Source of the DNA: Streptomyces sp. CB00455
GTDB taxonomy: Bacteria; Actinomycetota; Actinomycetes; Streptomycetales; Streptomycetaceae
DNA length: 64,000 nt
Assembly: GCF_001905445.1 (NCBI RefSeq)
Contig: NZ_LIVQ01000001.1
Coordinates: 62,001-126,000 of the forward strand
Reading direction: 5' to 3'
This document shows, piece after piece, positions 34,795 to 43,499 of this stretch. The stretch's first letter is position 1, and each line of letters opens with the position of its first letter. Position numbers and translations under genes: made by a program. The notes under the pieces were generated by a model, which was not told the origin of the DNA, did not search any database, and saw only the letters and a program-made list of their open reading frames with translations.

Positions 34795-35082
34795 ATGTCC
34801 CGTATCGCAAAGGCCGTAGCCGTTACCGCCGCAACCGCTGCCGTCCTCGCGGGCGGCGCCGGCATGGCCGCCGCGGATGCCACGGCCGAAGGCGCTGCCA
34901 TCGGCTCCCCCGGTGTCCTTTCCGGCAACGTCGTCCAGGTGCCCGTCCACGTCCCGGTCAACGTCTGCGGCAACACCATCAACGTCGTCGGCCTCCTCAA
35001 CCCGGCCTTCGGCAACACCTGCATCAACGCCAGCGGTGACAACGGCGGCCACCACAAGGCCGACCACCACGGCGAGTACTGA
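34795..35082 (+). CDS. Short chaplin with His-rich tail
   Basis: A 95-residue secreted protein with a Sec signal (AKAVAVTAATAAVLAGGAGM core, AAADA end). The mature chaplin domain starts EGAAIGSPGVLSGNVVQVPV and continues with VPVNVCGNTINVVGLLNP and GNTC; its two Cys are the pair typical of short chaplins. Such proteins coat aerial hyphae with an amyloid, water-repellent layer. The end is unusual: a Gly/His/Asp-rich tail (HHKADHHGEY). AAGGAG precedes the ATG. A strong terminator follows, so it is a single gene. Confidence 0.9.
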   Translation: MSRIAKAVAVTAATAAVLAGGAGMAAADATAEGAAIGSPGVLSGNVVQVPVHVPVNVCGNTINVVGLLNPAFGNTCINASGDNGGHHKADHHGEY

Positions 35083-35175
35083 GCAACACCCGGCTGACCT
35101 GCAAGCAGCCACCACAGTGCCCGTGCCGGCGCATCACACCCTCCTGTGAACCAGCCGCAGGGCACGCTCCTTGAA

Positions 35176-35211
35176 CAGTCCGGCCTCCCCACCTTCGGGG
35201 AGGCCGGACTG
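35176..35211 (+). terminator. 15-base-pair hairpin after the chaplin gene
   Basis: CAGTCCGGCCTCCCC (35176-35190) pairs perfectly with GGGGAGGCCGGACTG (35197-35211) around ACCTTC. It lies 93 bases after the stop and should end the chaplin message. Confidence 0.85.
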
Positions 35212-35679
35212 CCGCTGGGCGCGACGAGGCAGACGCTGTAACCACCGGCCCGGATTGCGGTCTCACCGCACTTGCGCGGCGGCTGGGCGTGCCCGCCGGG
35301 GCTGCGGCGGGCAGCGAGACACCGCCGGCCGACTGGGCGGCAGGAACGGGCATATGAGTGGTGGGCGGTGCTCCGTCGGCGTGGTGGGTGCCCGAGCGAA
35401 GGACTTCGGGTGTTTTCTCGTACGGCCTGGTCTCCCGGCAAGGGCGGCTGTGGCTCACCGCGCCCCGCCCCCGAGCTTGCCGTCACGTCGCCGGCTCCGG
35501 GGCGGGGAGAGCGGCCCCATTCGCCTCACCGAAGGACGTTTCCACGTTTCCCATGGGCGAGTGGGCGAAGACCGCAGCAGGCCCGGGATCATTCGTTTGC
35601 CGACCGCCGGCTTCCGCACAGGACGGTGGCGCAGTCAGGCCCTGGGACGGTGAAGCAGTCCCTTGCGGCCGCCGTCCCG
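35212..35679. other. Gap with no recognised gene
   Basis: Open frames on both strands lack starts with ribosome sites and known domains. The stretch separates the chaplin terminator from the end of a leftward membrane-protein gene. Nothing regulatory was recognised. Confidence 0.3.
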
Positions 35680-35991
35680 TCAGGAGTCGTCGTCGTAATG
35701 GTCTCGGCTGCCGGCCTTGGCCAGCCCGCGGCTGATCATGTAGCCGACGGTGAGGATCACGATGTACAGCCAGGCCCGGTCGGCGCGGAAGTAGTCGAGG
35801 TGTCCCTCTTCGGTGCCCACCAGCATGGAAGCGATCAGGACTGCGATCACGCAGGCGATGTAGGCGAAGAACTCCGTCGTCTTCAGGGCCGACTTCGTCT
35901 CGGTCGACAGGCGGCGTGTTCCGTGTCCGGAAACGTCGGTGCCTGCGGTCCGGCGACCCGCGGGGGTGCCGGCGGGGTTCGCAGTGGTCAT
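35680..35991 (-). CDS. Small actinomycete membrane protein
   Basis: A 103-residue protein with a soluble N-terminus (residues 1-35, Gly/Thr/Arg-rich) and two membrane segments, EFFAYIACVIAVLIASMLV and RAWLYIVILTVGYMISRGLA. The TRRLSTETKSALKTTEFFAY opening and the DYFRADRAWLY link are features I recognise from a conserved Streptomyces membrane family of unknown role. The tail is acidic. The ATG at 35991 is preferred, but RBS support is weak. A sigma-B-like promoter about 90 bases upstream suggests induction by osmotic or general stress. Confidence 0.8.
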   Translation of the reverse strand: MTTANPAGTPAGRRTAGTDVSGHGTRRLSTETKSALKTTEFFAYIACVIAVLIASMLVGTEEGHLDYFRADRAWLYIVILTVGYMISRGLAKAGSRDHYDDDS

Positions 35992-36077
35992 GGCAGGTGT
36001 CCAATCCATCGTGCGGAGCACCCGGTGCGCTCCACGGGCGGGATCACGCCAAGATCGACGCTGTCCCGTAGGGACGA

Positions 36078-36101
36078 CTACCCCACAGCAGAAGAGTAAA
36101 C
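36078..36101 (-). promoter_or_regulatory. Sigma-B-like promoter
   Basis: Reading leftwards: GTTT (36101-36098), 14 bases, GGGTAG (36083-36078). This fits the Streptomyces sigma-B family consensus (GNNTN14-16GGGTAY) except for the last base, G where Y is expected. The gene start at 35991 is 80 bases from the probable transcription start. An inverted repeat GTCCC-GTA-GGGAC lies just downstream (36063-36075). Confidence 0.6.
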
Positions 36102-36291
36102 GTCATATAAATGAATAAATCGGGCATTCGGGGCTGCAGTGCCCCCCGCCCTTGCCCTCGGCGTCAGGCCGTGGTGGCGGCCGGACGCCGCGACCTCGCC
36201 GGCCCGCTGAATCGGCACCGGCTTCCGCCTGACCTGCCGCTTCCGCCTGGCTTGCCGCTTCCGCCGACCGCGACCGCGGCCGGGCCGCGGG

Positions 36292-36822
36292 TCAGCGGGC
36301 GCGGTTACGGCGCGCGAGCGAGGCATTCAGGGCGGTCGCGAAGCCGCACCACACCGCGTACGGCACCAGGGCTGCCGCGGCCTTCCCGTCAAAGCGGGCA
36401 GTACGCCGGATCAACTCGGCGTTGCTGGCGTCCAGAACCAGGGTGCCGGCCAGGCCCGCGGCGGGGCTGCGGGCCTGGAAGAACAGCCAGTTCCACCCTG
36501 CGTTCAGGGCCAGGTTGGCCGCCAGACTCCCGGCCAGGGCGCCCCGGCGGCCGGGCGGGGCGGCGTTCCACGCACGACCGCCCGACCAGGCGATCCCCGC
36601 GTACAGGGGGGTCCACACCGCGCCGAACGCCCAGCCCGGCGGCTGCCACGCGGGCTTGCTCAGCCCCCGGTACCACGAGCTGTCCGCATCGACGGCAACG
36701 GAGCCCTCCCCGGCTGCCGCAACGACGGCGAGGGCGCACACGGCATAGGACCGCCATCCGGCCGCCGGAGGTGCCCCGCCCGAGGCGGCACCCCCCGGAC
36801 GCGTTTCGCTGATGAGTCGCAT
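36292..36822 (-). CDS. TspO/MBR family membrane protein
   Basis: A 176-residue integral membrane protein. After a soluble N-terminus it has five hydrophobic helices. The hallmark of the TspO/peripheral benzodiazepine receptor family is clear: WYRGLSKPAWQPPGWAFGAV, then WTPLYAGIAW, and later AGWNWLFFQARSP. Family members bind porphyrins and related tetrapyrroles and respond to light or oxidative stress. GGGAAG precedes the ATG at 36822. The gap to the neighbour (35992-36291) contains an 18-base tandem repeat near 36230-36270 and an AT-rich patch at 36095-36125. Confidence 0.85.
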   Translation of the reverse strand: MRLISETRPGGAASGGAPPAAGWRSYAVCALAVVAAAGEGSVAVDADSSWYRGLSKPAWQPPGWAFGAVWTPLYAGIAWSGGRAWNAAPPGRRGALAGSLAANLALNAGWNWLFFQARSPAAGLAGTLVLDASNAELIRRTARFDGKAAAALVPYAVWCGFATALNASLARRNRAR

Positions 36823-37257
36823 GCCGGGCGTCTTCCCGTACCCGACCCGTTCACGCCGGACGCAGGTCCGGACGAAGCCATCCGGACAGACGATCTCGGG
36901 CTGACGTGACGCCACCGGGCAGGGCGCCGCGGCGACCCCGGAGCAGTACCCGGGCCTCGGACCGGCCGGGTGAGCACCGGCATCCGGCGCCGGCATCCGG
37001 CGCCCGTCCTTCTCCTCCTGCTGCACGGTGTCTCACGAGACGGGGGCACGGGCGCGTCGAAACGATGGGATCGGCAGGCGTCTGGGCTCGGAGTGTCCCT
37101 CCCTCGGCGGGGCGGATGCGGCGGGGGGCTACGGCCGCAGAAGCCCTCGGCCGGCTTCGCACCAGAGGAGCCCTGCCGACCACGACGGCGGGCGGACACC
37201 GTGCCCGACTGCGCACGCACAGCCGCCCCTCGTCACGTCGCGTGACGGGGCCACGGC
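36823..37257. other. Gap between divergent TspO and phosphatase genes
   Basis: No gene was recognised here. The promoters for the leftward TspO gene and the rightward phosphatase gene should both be inside. A tandem CCGGCATCCGGCGC word pair occurs near 36975-37005. Confidence 0.3.
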
Positions 37258-38555
37258 TTGACGCACACCGTGGAGGTTCCCAAGCTGATGGAGGGGCCGG
37301 TGGAAGGGGCCGTGATCGTGGATGGTGTGCAGAGCGAACTTCCCCGGCTCCTGACGGCGGCGGAGACGGCGGCGCCCGTCGAAGCCGTCGATGTGATCGC
37401 GGAAGATCTGTGGCGGCGTTTCGACGCCAGGAAGGTTTCTTTCCTCATCGTGGATCTGACGGGGAAAGCGGTGGCGCGACTGTACACAGCCGGCGCTGCG
37501 GAGGGCGGGCGGGAAGCTGAGCGGATCCCCATGGCCGGCAGCGTCTACGAGGACGTGATCCGTACGCAGCGGCTGTACCAGGAGGCGGCGGGCCAGGGAC
37601 AGCGCGTGATCGCGCCGGTCACCAACCGAGGGGATGCGATCGGACTGCTGGAACTGCTCCTGCCGGCCGCCCCCACCCAGGACGTCCTTCACGCGGTCGG
37701 GGAAGCCGCCCACGTCCTGGCCTACATCGTGATCGCCAACGGGCGTTTCACCGACCTCTACACCTGGGGCAAACGCTCCATCCCGCCGACCTTGGCGGCA
37801 GAGATCCAATACCAGCTGCTGCCCCTGTCATTGTCGTGCGAGGCCGCACAGTTCACACTGTGCGGGAACCTGGAGCCCTCCGCAAACCTCAGCGGCGACA
37901 CCTTCGACTACACCCTGGACCGCGACGTCCTGCACCTGTCGGTGACCGATCCCATGGGCCACGACATCGACTCCGCCCTGACGGCCACGGTCCTGGTGGC
38001 CGCCCTGCGCGGCGCCCGCCGCGCAGGAGCCGGCCTGGCGGAGCAGGCACACCGGGCCGATCAGTCACTGGCCGACCACGGTCACGGCCACGCACCGGCC
38101 AGCTGCTGCGCATCCAGCTTCACAGCGGACGGGCCCAGCTCGTGAACGCCGGTCACCCCTGGCCACTGCGCATGCGCGAAGGGGCCGTGGAGACGATCAC
38201 CTGTGAGGTGGACCACCCCTTCGGGCTGCCCGTGCCCGCCCCGCACCCCTACCGCGTGCAGGACATCGACCTGCGCCCCGGTGACCGTCGGCTCATGCTG
38301 ACCGACGGCATGCTCGAACGCCACGGAGAAGGGGTCGACCTGCCGGCCCTGCTGGAACACACCCGGGACCTTCACCCGCGGGAGGCCGCGCTCACCCTGA
38401 CCTCCGCAGTCCGGCACGCCGCCGGCGGCCGACTCAAAGACGACGCCACCGTCATGTGCCTGCACTGGCACGGCCCCCAGCAGACCCAACGGCACGTCAG
38501 TTCCGGTGCGGACACCCAGCAGGCATCGGCCGGCCGCGCGAGGCGGCAGCCGTGA
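37258..38555 (+). pseudogene. GAF + SpoIIE-type PP2C phosphatase with a frameshift
   Basis: The first frame (TTG at 37258 or GTG at 37270) gives an N-terminal GAF-like sensor (about residues 1-175) and a PP2C/SpoIIE domain starting with LAAEIQYQLLPLSL, NLSGDTFDYTLDRDVLHLSV and DPMGHDIDSALTATVLV. At 38089-38094 one C appears to be missing; in the next frame the phosphatase continues with TGQLLRIQLHSGRAQLVNAG, LMLTDGMLERHGEG and KDDATVMCLHWHG to a stop at 38555. Restoring one base gives a continuous protein of about 432 residues. It would be a Ser phosphatase acting on anti-anti-sigma factors. Truncated in vivo unless this is a sequencing error. Confidence 0.8.
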
Positions 38556-38720
38556 CCCAGGTGCTCGCCGGTCGCACGCTGGCCGTCGCCGCGGAGTCCG
38601 ACACGCATCTCGCTGCACTACCCGTTCCCGGAGATCGCAGCGCCCCTCCCCCGGCCTGGCGGAGCGCGCGACGGGCGGGTCGGGGCGGCAGGAGAGCGGG
38701 CAGGGCGAGGGCCCATCCGA

Positions 38721-39281
38721 TCAGCCGCTTGCCGTCAGGGCTGCGCGTGCGGTGGTGAGGATCTCCTCCGAGAACGGGGAGTCCTTGGTGGCGCGGGCCA
38801 GGACGAGGGCTCCGAGCATGGTGCACAGCCGGATGATGCCCTCCTGGTCCTCGGTGGCGAGCGCGTCGGCGAAGGTACGCACGCCCTCGGCGTAGACGCG
38901 GTGAGCCTCCTGGTGGTCACCCGCGCGCCCCATGTCGGCGGCGAGCCCGGCGACGGGGCAGCCGTCCCCCGCGTTGTCGCGGTGCTCGACGGAGAGGTAG
39001 GTCTCGATCAATTCCCGCTGCGCGGCCTCGCGCTGTCCGTCGTGCCGCTCGAGGCCCGCGGCGTGGAGCTGGGCCAGTGCGCCGAAGGCGTGAGCCGTGG
39101 CCTCGTCGACAAGGGCCCCCTTGGAGGCGAACTGCTTGTAGAAGCCGCCGTGGGTCAGGCCGGCGGCCTTCATGAGGTCGGCGACGCTGACGTGGGTGCC
39201 CTGCTCGCGGAACAGCCGGGAGGCGATCTCCACGACCCGCTGCCGGTTCTCTTGCGCCTGCGCCTGTGTCACGCGACCCAT
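38721..39281 (-). CDS. TetR-family transcriptional regulator
   Basis: A 186-residue repressor. Residues about 10-60 form the TetR helix-turn-helix, with VVEIASRLFREQGTHVSVAD and LMKAAGLTHGGFYKQFASKG. The C-terminal helices hold the effector pocket; a Cys sits in GDGCPVAGL and another in IRLCTML. This layout is typical of NemR/YcdC-like regulators of electrophile and quinone stress. GGGAGG lies 6 bases before the start. It is divergent from an SDR scrap and an intact quinone oxidoreductase, its likely target. Confidence 0.88.
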   Translation of the reverse strand: MGRVTQAQAQENRQRVVEIASRLFREQGTHVSVADLMKAAGLTHGGFYKQFASKGALVDEATAHAFGALAQLHAAGLERHDGQREAAQRELIETYLSVEHRDNAGDGCPVAGLAADMGRAGDHQEAHRVYAEGVRTFADALATEDQEGIIRLCTMLGALVLARATKDSPFSEEILTTARAALTASG

Positions 39282-39298
39282 CGGGCACCTCCCATTTG

Positions 39299-39314
39299 GA
39301 TGTCGTATGCCATC
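39299..39314. promoter_or_regulatory. Possible TetR operator
   Basis: GATGTCGTATGCCATC is an imperfect inverted repeat (GATG-N8-CATC with partial symmetry inside). It sits directly in front of the TetR gene's ribosome site and next to a TAGGAT -10-like box, so a dimer bound here would block the regulator and the divergent genes. Confidence 0.45.
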
Positions 39315-39328
39315 TATCCTAGACTCCA

Positions 39329-39442
39329 GACGTCGCCGCCCAGGCCCTGGACGGGATCGAGCAGGGCCTGCCCGAGATCCTCGCCGACGACGTCAGCCGG
39401 CTCGTCAAGCAGGGCCTGGCCCTGGCGCCGGACGCGGCGTGA
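39329..39442 (+). pseudogene. C-terminal scrap of a short-chain dehydrogenase
   Basis: The last 37 codons read DVAAQALDGIEQGLPEILAD, then DVSRLVKQGLALAPDAA and stop. This matches the closing helix of classical SDR oxidoreductases. The Rossmann and catalytic parts are missing, and the fragment begins almost directly at the presumed promoter of the divergent TetR gene. A deletion probably joined the promoter region to the gene's end. The frame ends 32 bases before the quinone oxidoreductase ATG, so that gene is now the first intact one after the promoter. Confidence 0.65.
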
Positions 39443-39474
39443 GTCCGCAGCCCGCGCGGAGGCCGGAGACGACG

Positions 39475-40479
39475 ATGAGGGCCCTCGTGGTAGAGCGCTA
39501 CGGCGACGAGGCCGGCGTGCGCGCCACGGAAGTGCCGCAACCGCAGGTGGGCGCGAATGACGTCCTGGTCCGGATCCACGCGGCGAGCGTCAACCCCCTC
39601 GACCTCAAGATCCGCGACGGGGAGTTCAAGGCGATCCTGCCGTACCGGGTCCCGTTCATCCTGGGCAACGACCTGGCCGGGACGGTGATCCGGGCCGGTG
39701 CGGCCGTGACACGGTTCGCGGTGGGCGACGAGGTGTACGCGCGTCCCGACAAGGGCCGGATCGGCACGTTCGCCGAACTCATCGCGGTGCACCAGGACGA
39801 TGTGGCGCTCAAACCGATCAGCCTGACCATGGAAGAGGCCGCGTCCCTTCCCCTGGTCGCCCTGACCTCGTGGCAGGCCCTGGTCGAGCGGGCACACGTG
39901 CAGCCGGGCCACAAGGTCCTCATCCACGCGGGCTCCGGCGGCGTCGGCACCATCGCCGTCCAGCTGGCGAAGCACCTGGGCGCCCTCGTGGCAACGACCA
40001 CCAGCACGGCCAACGTCGGCCTGTTGAAGAACCTGGGCGCGGATGTCGTCGTGGACTACGAGAAGCAGGCGTTCGAGACGGTCCTGCACGACTACGACGT
40101 GGTCCTTGACCCGCTCGGCGGCGAAAACCTCGACAAGTCCCTTGAGGTGCTGAGGCCCGGCGGGAAGGCCATCGGCATCGCCGGGCCTCCCGACGCCGCC
40201 TTCGCCAGGGAGCTGGGAGCGAGCCCGGTCCTCCGAGCGGCGATGGCCGCGCTCAGCTTCCGCACCCGACGCCGCGCCCGCCGGCGTCACGTGACGTACG
40301 AGTTCCTGTTCATGAGGGCGAGCGGGGACCAGCTCCGGGAGATCAGCGCGCTCGTCGACGCCGGGCGGATCCGCCCCGTCGTCGACCGCGTCTTCCCGTT
40401 CGAGTCAGGCCCGGAAGCTTTGGACTACGTCGGGAAGGGGCACGCGAAGGCCGGGAAGGTCGTCCTCACCATGCCGTGA
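39475..40479 (+). CDS. NADP-dependent quinone oxidoreductase-like protein (MDR superfamily)
   Basis: A 334-residue zinc-independent MDR enzyme. The GroES-like domain has RIHAASVNPLDLKIRDGEFK, PFILGNDLAGTVIRAG and FAVGDEVYARPDK. The Rossmann domain starts LIHAGSGGVGTIAVQLAKHL, the classic dinucleotide loop. VNPLDLKIRDG is the mark of quinone/enone reductases in this class. It ends with the usual GHAKAGKVVLTM strand. GGAG lies 7 bases before the ATG. Together with the divergent TetR repressor it makes a quinone or electrophile detoxification pair; the original partner SDR has been lost. Paralogue at 2443. Confidence 0.9.
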   Translation: MRALVVERYGDEAGVRATEVPQPQVGANDVLVRIHAASVNPLDLKIRDGEFKAILPYRVPFILGNDLAGTVIRAGAAVTRFAVGDEVYARPDKGRIGTFAELIAVHQDDVALKPISLTMEEAASLPLVALTSWQALVERAHVQPGHKVLIHAGSGGVGTIAVQLAKHLGALVATTTSTANVGLLKNLGADVVVDYEKQAFETVLHDYDVVLDPLGGENLDKSLEVLRPGGKAIGIAGPPDAAFARELGASPVLRAAMAALSFRTRRRARRRHVTYEFLFMRASGDQLREISALVDAGRIRPVVDRVFPFESGPEALDYVGKGHAKAGKVVLTMP

Positions 40480-40702
40480 CACGCCGCCCGGAAGGCCTGC
40501 GTCGGCAGCAAGGAGATGCGGGCGGTTCCGAACATGCCACGGGACGGTCGAACGCCCCATGGGCGGCAACACCCACGCCCTGCGCTCCGCCGCTCGCCGG
40601 GGTGCACCGAACACGGCCGTCTGCCCGACGTGGACGCTGTCGTCGGCGAACACCGCTACGGCAACGTCCTCTCCGTGCCGGACTGCCGTCACCGAAGCCG
40701 AC

Positions 40703-41335
40703 CTACCACCGCTTGCGAACGAACAGCTCACGACCGGCGCCTACGACCACTGCCGCCGCTATCAGACTGCCGGGGACCCACGCGGTCGTTGCACCATTGC
40801 CGCGCGCCGGCTCCGGATCAATGCGGCCCGCAGGGTCGTACACCACCTGAAGTGGCCGGTCCACGCTGCCGGCATCGGTCGTCGATGTCATGGCCGCGGG
40901 CCGGCCGCCGGGGCAGTCAAGACGGTAGTCGTAGTAGGTGGTCGAATTCGTGGTGGTGTGACCGCTGGAATCCGTGGAAGTGGAAGTCTCGATCCGTGAA
41001 TCCTTCTTCAGCACGGTGCAGGTGATGTCGAGCCCCCTGCTCTCCAGCACCCAGCCGTCGAAGGACGCCACCGTTGTTCCGAGTGCCCACAGCAGGAGAG
41101 CCGCAGGCAGGAAGCGCAGATGCCGGTTGAGGAAGGTGAAGCCCAACAGGCCGAAGGCAGCGAGCATTCCCGCGACGGTCCACCACCGTCCGCCGGGTCC
41201 ATGGGCGGCGAGCAGCAGGAAGGCGAGCAGCACTCCTGTGATGAGCAGCGGGAGGGCGACAGCCACAAGTGCGCGTGTACGGCGCCTGGCTACCTCCCGC
41301 GACTCCCGTGACTCCCGCGGTAACGAATAGTCCAC
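40703..41335 (-). CDS. Membrane protein with extracellular Ser/Thr-rich segment, unknown function
   Basis: A 210-residue protein. It starts with a short basic cytoplasmic tail containing a SRESRE repeat, then membrane segments ALVAVALPLLITGVLLAFLL, WTVAGMLAAFGLLGFTFL and FLPAALLLWALGTTVASF, a soluble stretch of about 80 residues with a TSTSTDSSGHTTTNSTTYYD region and two Cys (DITCTVLK, RLDCPGG), and a last helix (SLIAAAVVVGAGRELF). GTG at 41335 follows GAGGGGG. It faces the quinone reductase gene; the 40480-40702 gap shows no clear gene. No family recognised. Confidence 0.7.
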   Translation of the reverse strand: MDYSLPRESRESREVARRRTRALVAVALPLLITGVLLAFLLLAAHGPGGRWWTVAGMLAAFGLLGFTFLNRHLRFLPAALLLWALGTTVASFDGWVLESRGLDITCTVLKKDSRIETSTSTDSSGHTTTNSTTYYDYRLDCPGGRPAAMTSTTDAGSVDRPLQVVYDPAGRIDPEPARGNGATTAWVPGSLIAAAVVVGAGRELFVRKRW

Positions 41336-41784
41336 CGTTCCCCCTCACTGCCGTCTTCGTCAAGGAAAGCCGAACATGCTGGAGCCGTACAGGGGCCCTT
41401 CCTGATGGCCCATCGCGCTTCCCGGCCGATCGCGCTTCGCTGACTGACGGAGTCGGTCGGCTGCGCGGCGCATGGCCGGGCCGGCCAGGTCATCGCAGTT
41501 CAGACCACCTCCACCTCGCCGCACAGCGCGTGCATCGCGCCGAGTACGCACAGGCGGGCGTCGATGTCCGTCAGGGTCAGGCCACCGTGAGCTGGACGAA
41601 CCGACGGCAGGACGCCTGCGCCCGCCCCCTCGGCGGGGCCGAAATCGGTCCCGTCCCGCCGGGGGGCGCGGCAGGCGGTGCGGGTGACACGGTGCGGCCT
41701 ACCGGCGGCCGCCGGGGATGGCGATACTCGTCCCGAAGACGAACCCACAGCGTCGTGCTGCGGGACCCCGAGGAGACGAGACTG
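41336..41784. other. Gap before the RraA-like gene
   Basis: A minus-strand frame ending near 41500 reads HGGLTLTDIDARLCVLGAMH, which looks protein-like, but the frame has no start except inside the RraA-like gene, so it may be the end of a decayed gene. GAGGAGACGAG at 41770-41780 is the ribosome site of the gene at 41785. Confidence 0.3.
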
Positions 41785-42489
41785 ATGGACGCGCTCAAGC
41801 TCCGGCTCACCTACCAGGACCTCACGACTGCGCATGTCGCCGACGCGCTCATGCGTCTGGGCCTCCCTGTCAGACAAGCGCCCCCGGCCGTCCGCCCGCT
41901 CCGGCAGGACGCGCACGTCGTCGGCCGGGCCCGGCCCGCACGCCACTACGGGAGCGTGGACGTCTTTCTCGAAGCCGTCCAGCAGGCCGCGCCCGGCGAC
42001 ATCCTGGTGGTCGACAACGCGGGACGGCAGGACGAAGCGTGCGTCGGGGACCTCATCGCCCTCGAAGCCGAACGCGCCGGACTCGGCGGCATCGTGATCT
42101 GGGGCCTGCATCGTGACAGTCGCGAGCTGCGCAGCATCGGGCTGCCCGTCTTCAGCCAAGGGGCCCTCCCCGTCGGCCCCCGGCGCCTCGACCCTCAGGG
42201 GCCCGACGCGCTCACCGCCGCGCAGTTCGGCGGGCCGACCATCACCGGTGAGGACTTCGTGCTCGGTGACGACGACGGTGTGCTCTTCCTCCCGCTCGAC
42301 CGTGCCGCCGAGATCGCCGAAACGGCCACCTCGATCCGCGACATCGAACGCCATCAGGCCGCCCGGATGCGTCTTGGCACCAGCCTCCGCGACCAGATCC
42401 GCTTCGACGGCTACCTCACCGCCCGCGAACGGGACGGCGTGAGCTTCCGTGCGCACCTGCGGTCCGTCGGCGGAGCCGTCGAGGAGTGA
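41785..42489 (+). CDS. RraA-family protein (HMG aldolase / RNase E inhibitor-like)
   Basis: A 234-residue protein of the RraA fold. The marks are TTAHVADALMRLG at the start, AAPGDILVVDNAGRQDEACV with the family's GDILVVD strand, and a Gly-rich turn GGIVIWGLHRDSRELRSIGL, where Arg-Asp follows the strand as in active-site RraA-like aldolases. Family members are 4-hydroxy-4-methyl-2-oxoglutarate/oxaloacetate aldolases or regulators of RNase E. The retained RD pair suggests a metal-dependent aldolase or decarboxylase. A C-terminal extension of about 60 residues is Arg-rich. GGAG precedes the ATG. No pathway partner is adjacent. Confidence 0.8.
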   Translation: MDALKLRLTYQDLTTAHVADALMRLGLPVRQAPPAVRPLRQDAHVVGRARPARHYGSVDVFLEAVQQAAPGDILVVDNAGRQDEACVGDLIALEAERAGLGGIVIWGLHRDSRELRSIGLPVFSQGALPVGPRRLDPQGPDALTAAQFGGPTITGEDFVLGDDDGVLFLPLDRAAEIAETATSIRDIERHQAARMRLGTSLRDQIRFDGYLTARERDGVSFRAHLRSVGGAVEE

Positions 42490-42624
42490 AAGGGGCACTC
42501 CTCGCCCCCCGACCCCGAAGAAGCCGGCGACGGGCGCCGGCCACGACGACGCGCAGGGGCTGCTGACGCCCGGGCCGTTTGCCGGACGGGCACCGCGGCC
42601 CCTCCCCGACAGCGGTCCCGCGGG

Positions 42625-42819
42625 TCAGTCGCCGCCACCGCCACCGCATGAGGAGCCGCCCCCACAGGACGAATCGCCCCCGCAGCCGTATCCGCCTCCG
42701 CCGTCGCTCCAGCGGGAGCGGCCGCGCTTCGCCGACGGTTTGCCTGCGCCGCGGACCGCCGCGACGAGTACCACAATGCCGGCTATCCCGATGATCAGCA
42801 GGTAGTCCACGTCCGCCAT
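42625..42819 (-). CDS. Small membrane protein with Gly/Cys-rich tail
   Basis: A 64-residue protein. Residues about 5-25 (YLLIIGIAGIVVLVAAV) are one membrane helix; a basic stretch KRGRSRW follows, then a tail of Gly with regularly placed Cys (CGGDSSCGGGSSCGGGGGD). Such Gly/Cys tails end several Streptomyces membrane proteins and may bind metal or form disulfides. GGGGG before the ATG at 42819 is a plausible RBS. Function unknown. It converges with the RraA-like gene. Confidence 0.65.
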   Translation of the reverse strand: MADVDYLLIIGIAGIVVLVAAVRGAGKPSAKRGRSRWSDGGGGYGCGGDSSCGGGSSCGGGGGD

Positions 42820-43034
42820 CCCCCGTCCACTTCCGTCTCCTTGGTCCAAGGAGACACCCCGCCCCTCCGGCACCCAGTCCCCCTGTGGGGAGGTGCAGAG
42901 CTTGGGCGTCCCGCGAAAGCCTAGCGGCGGGCGGCGGCCCGTCAGTCGCCCGTCCGCCGACCGTCAGACGGCTGCATCTCGCGCACAGAGCCGCGCTCGG
43001 CCCCCGGAACGATGGGCACCGGCCTCCTTGCGGA

Positions 43035-43499
43035 TCAGCCGCACCGGATCGGCCCGGTGTTGAGGCGGTAGGTCACTCCGCCCCGGACCAGGGAACCGCT
43101 CACGGTGATGCATTGCCCCGTCGAGTCGAACCAGGTGTACAGCGGCCCGGCGAAGTAGTGGTAGTTGGCTGGATGCTCCTTCGGCGGGTCGACGGCGTAG
43201 TCGCCGCTCTCGTCGAAGACCGCCAGGGTGATGTGTGAGGCGAGGCCGTCATAGGGGCTGGACCAGAACTTCACGCAGTTCTGTTTGGTCGAGCTGTTCC
43301 AGTAGGTGCGTGCGTAGCCGCCCCCGTTGCGTCCCGCGGGACTCTTGGCCCAGTACGTGATGCCGTCCCAGCTGCCGGTGCACTGCGCGGCGGCCGGGGC
43401 CGCCTGGGCGGTCGGGGAGACCACCAGGCCGAGCAGCAGCGTCATGACGCCGACGCCCAGCAGATGTGGCGTTCGCAACCGCTTCTTCAACCGCTTCAT
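43035..43499 (-). CDS. Small secreted protein of unknown function
   Basis: A 154-residue exported protein. The signal (KRLKKRLRTPHLLGVGVMTL start, AQAAPAAA end) is followed by about 115 residues rich in Tyr, Trp and Ser, with CTGSWDGITYWAKSPAGRNG, TYWNSSTKQNCVKFWSS and a closing GPIRCG; four Cys could form two disulfides. The pattern suggests a compact secreted beta protein. AGGAG lies 7 bases before the ATG at 43499. It is one of four small leftward secreted-protein genes in a row. No family recognised. Confidence 0.7.
   Translation of the reverse strand: MKRLKKRLRTPHLLGVGVMTLLLGLVVSPTAQAAPAAAQCTGSWDGITYWAKSPAGRNGGGYARTYWNSSTKQNCVKFWSSPYDGLASHITLAVFDESGDYAVDPPKEHPANYHYFAGPLYTWFDSTGQCITVSGSLVRGGVTYRLNTGPIRCG

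Noticed and set aside
40480..40702. A gene between the quinone reductase and the membrane protein
   Set aside because: Frames exist on both strands, but no start with a ribosome site and no similarity I recognise.
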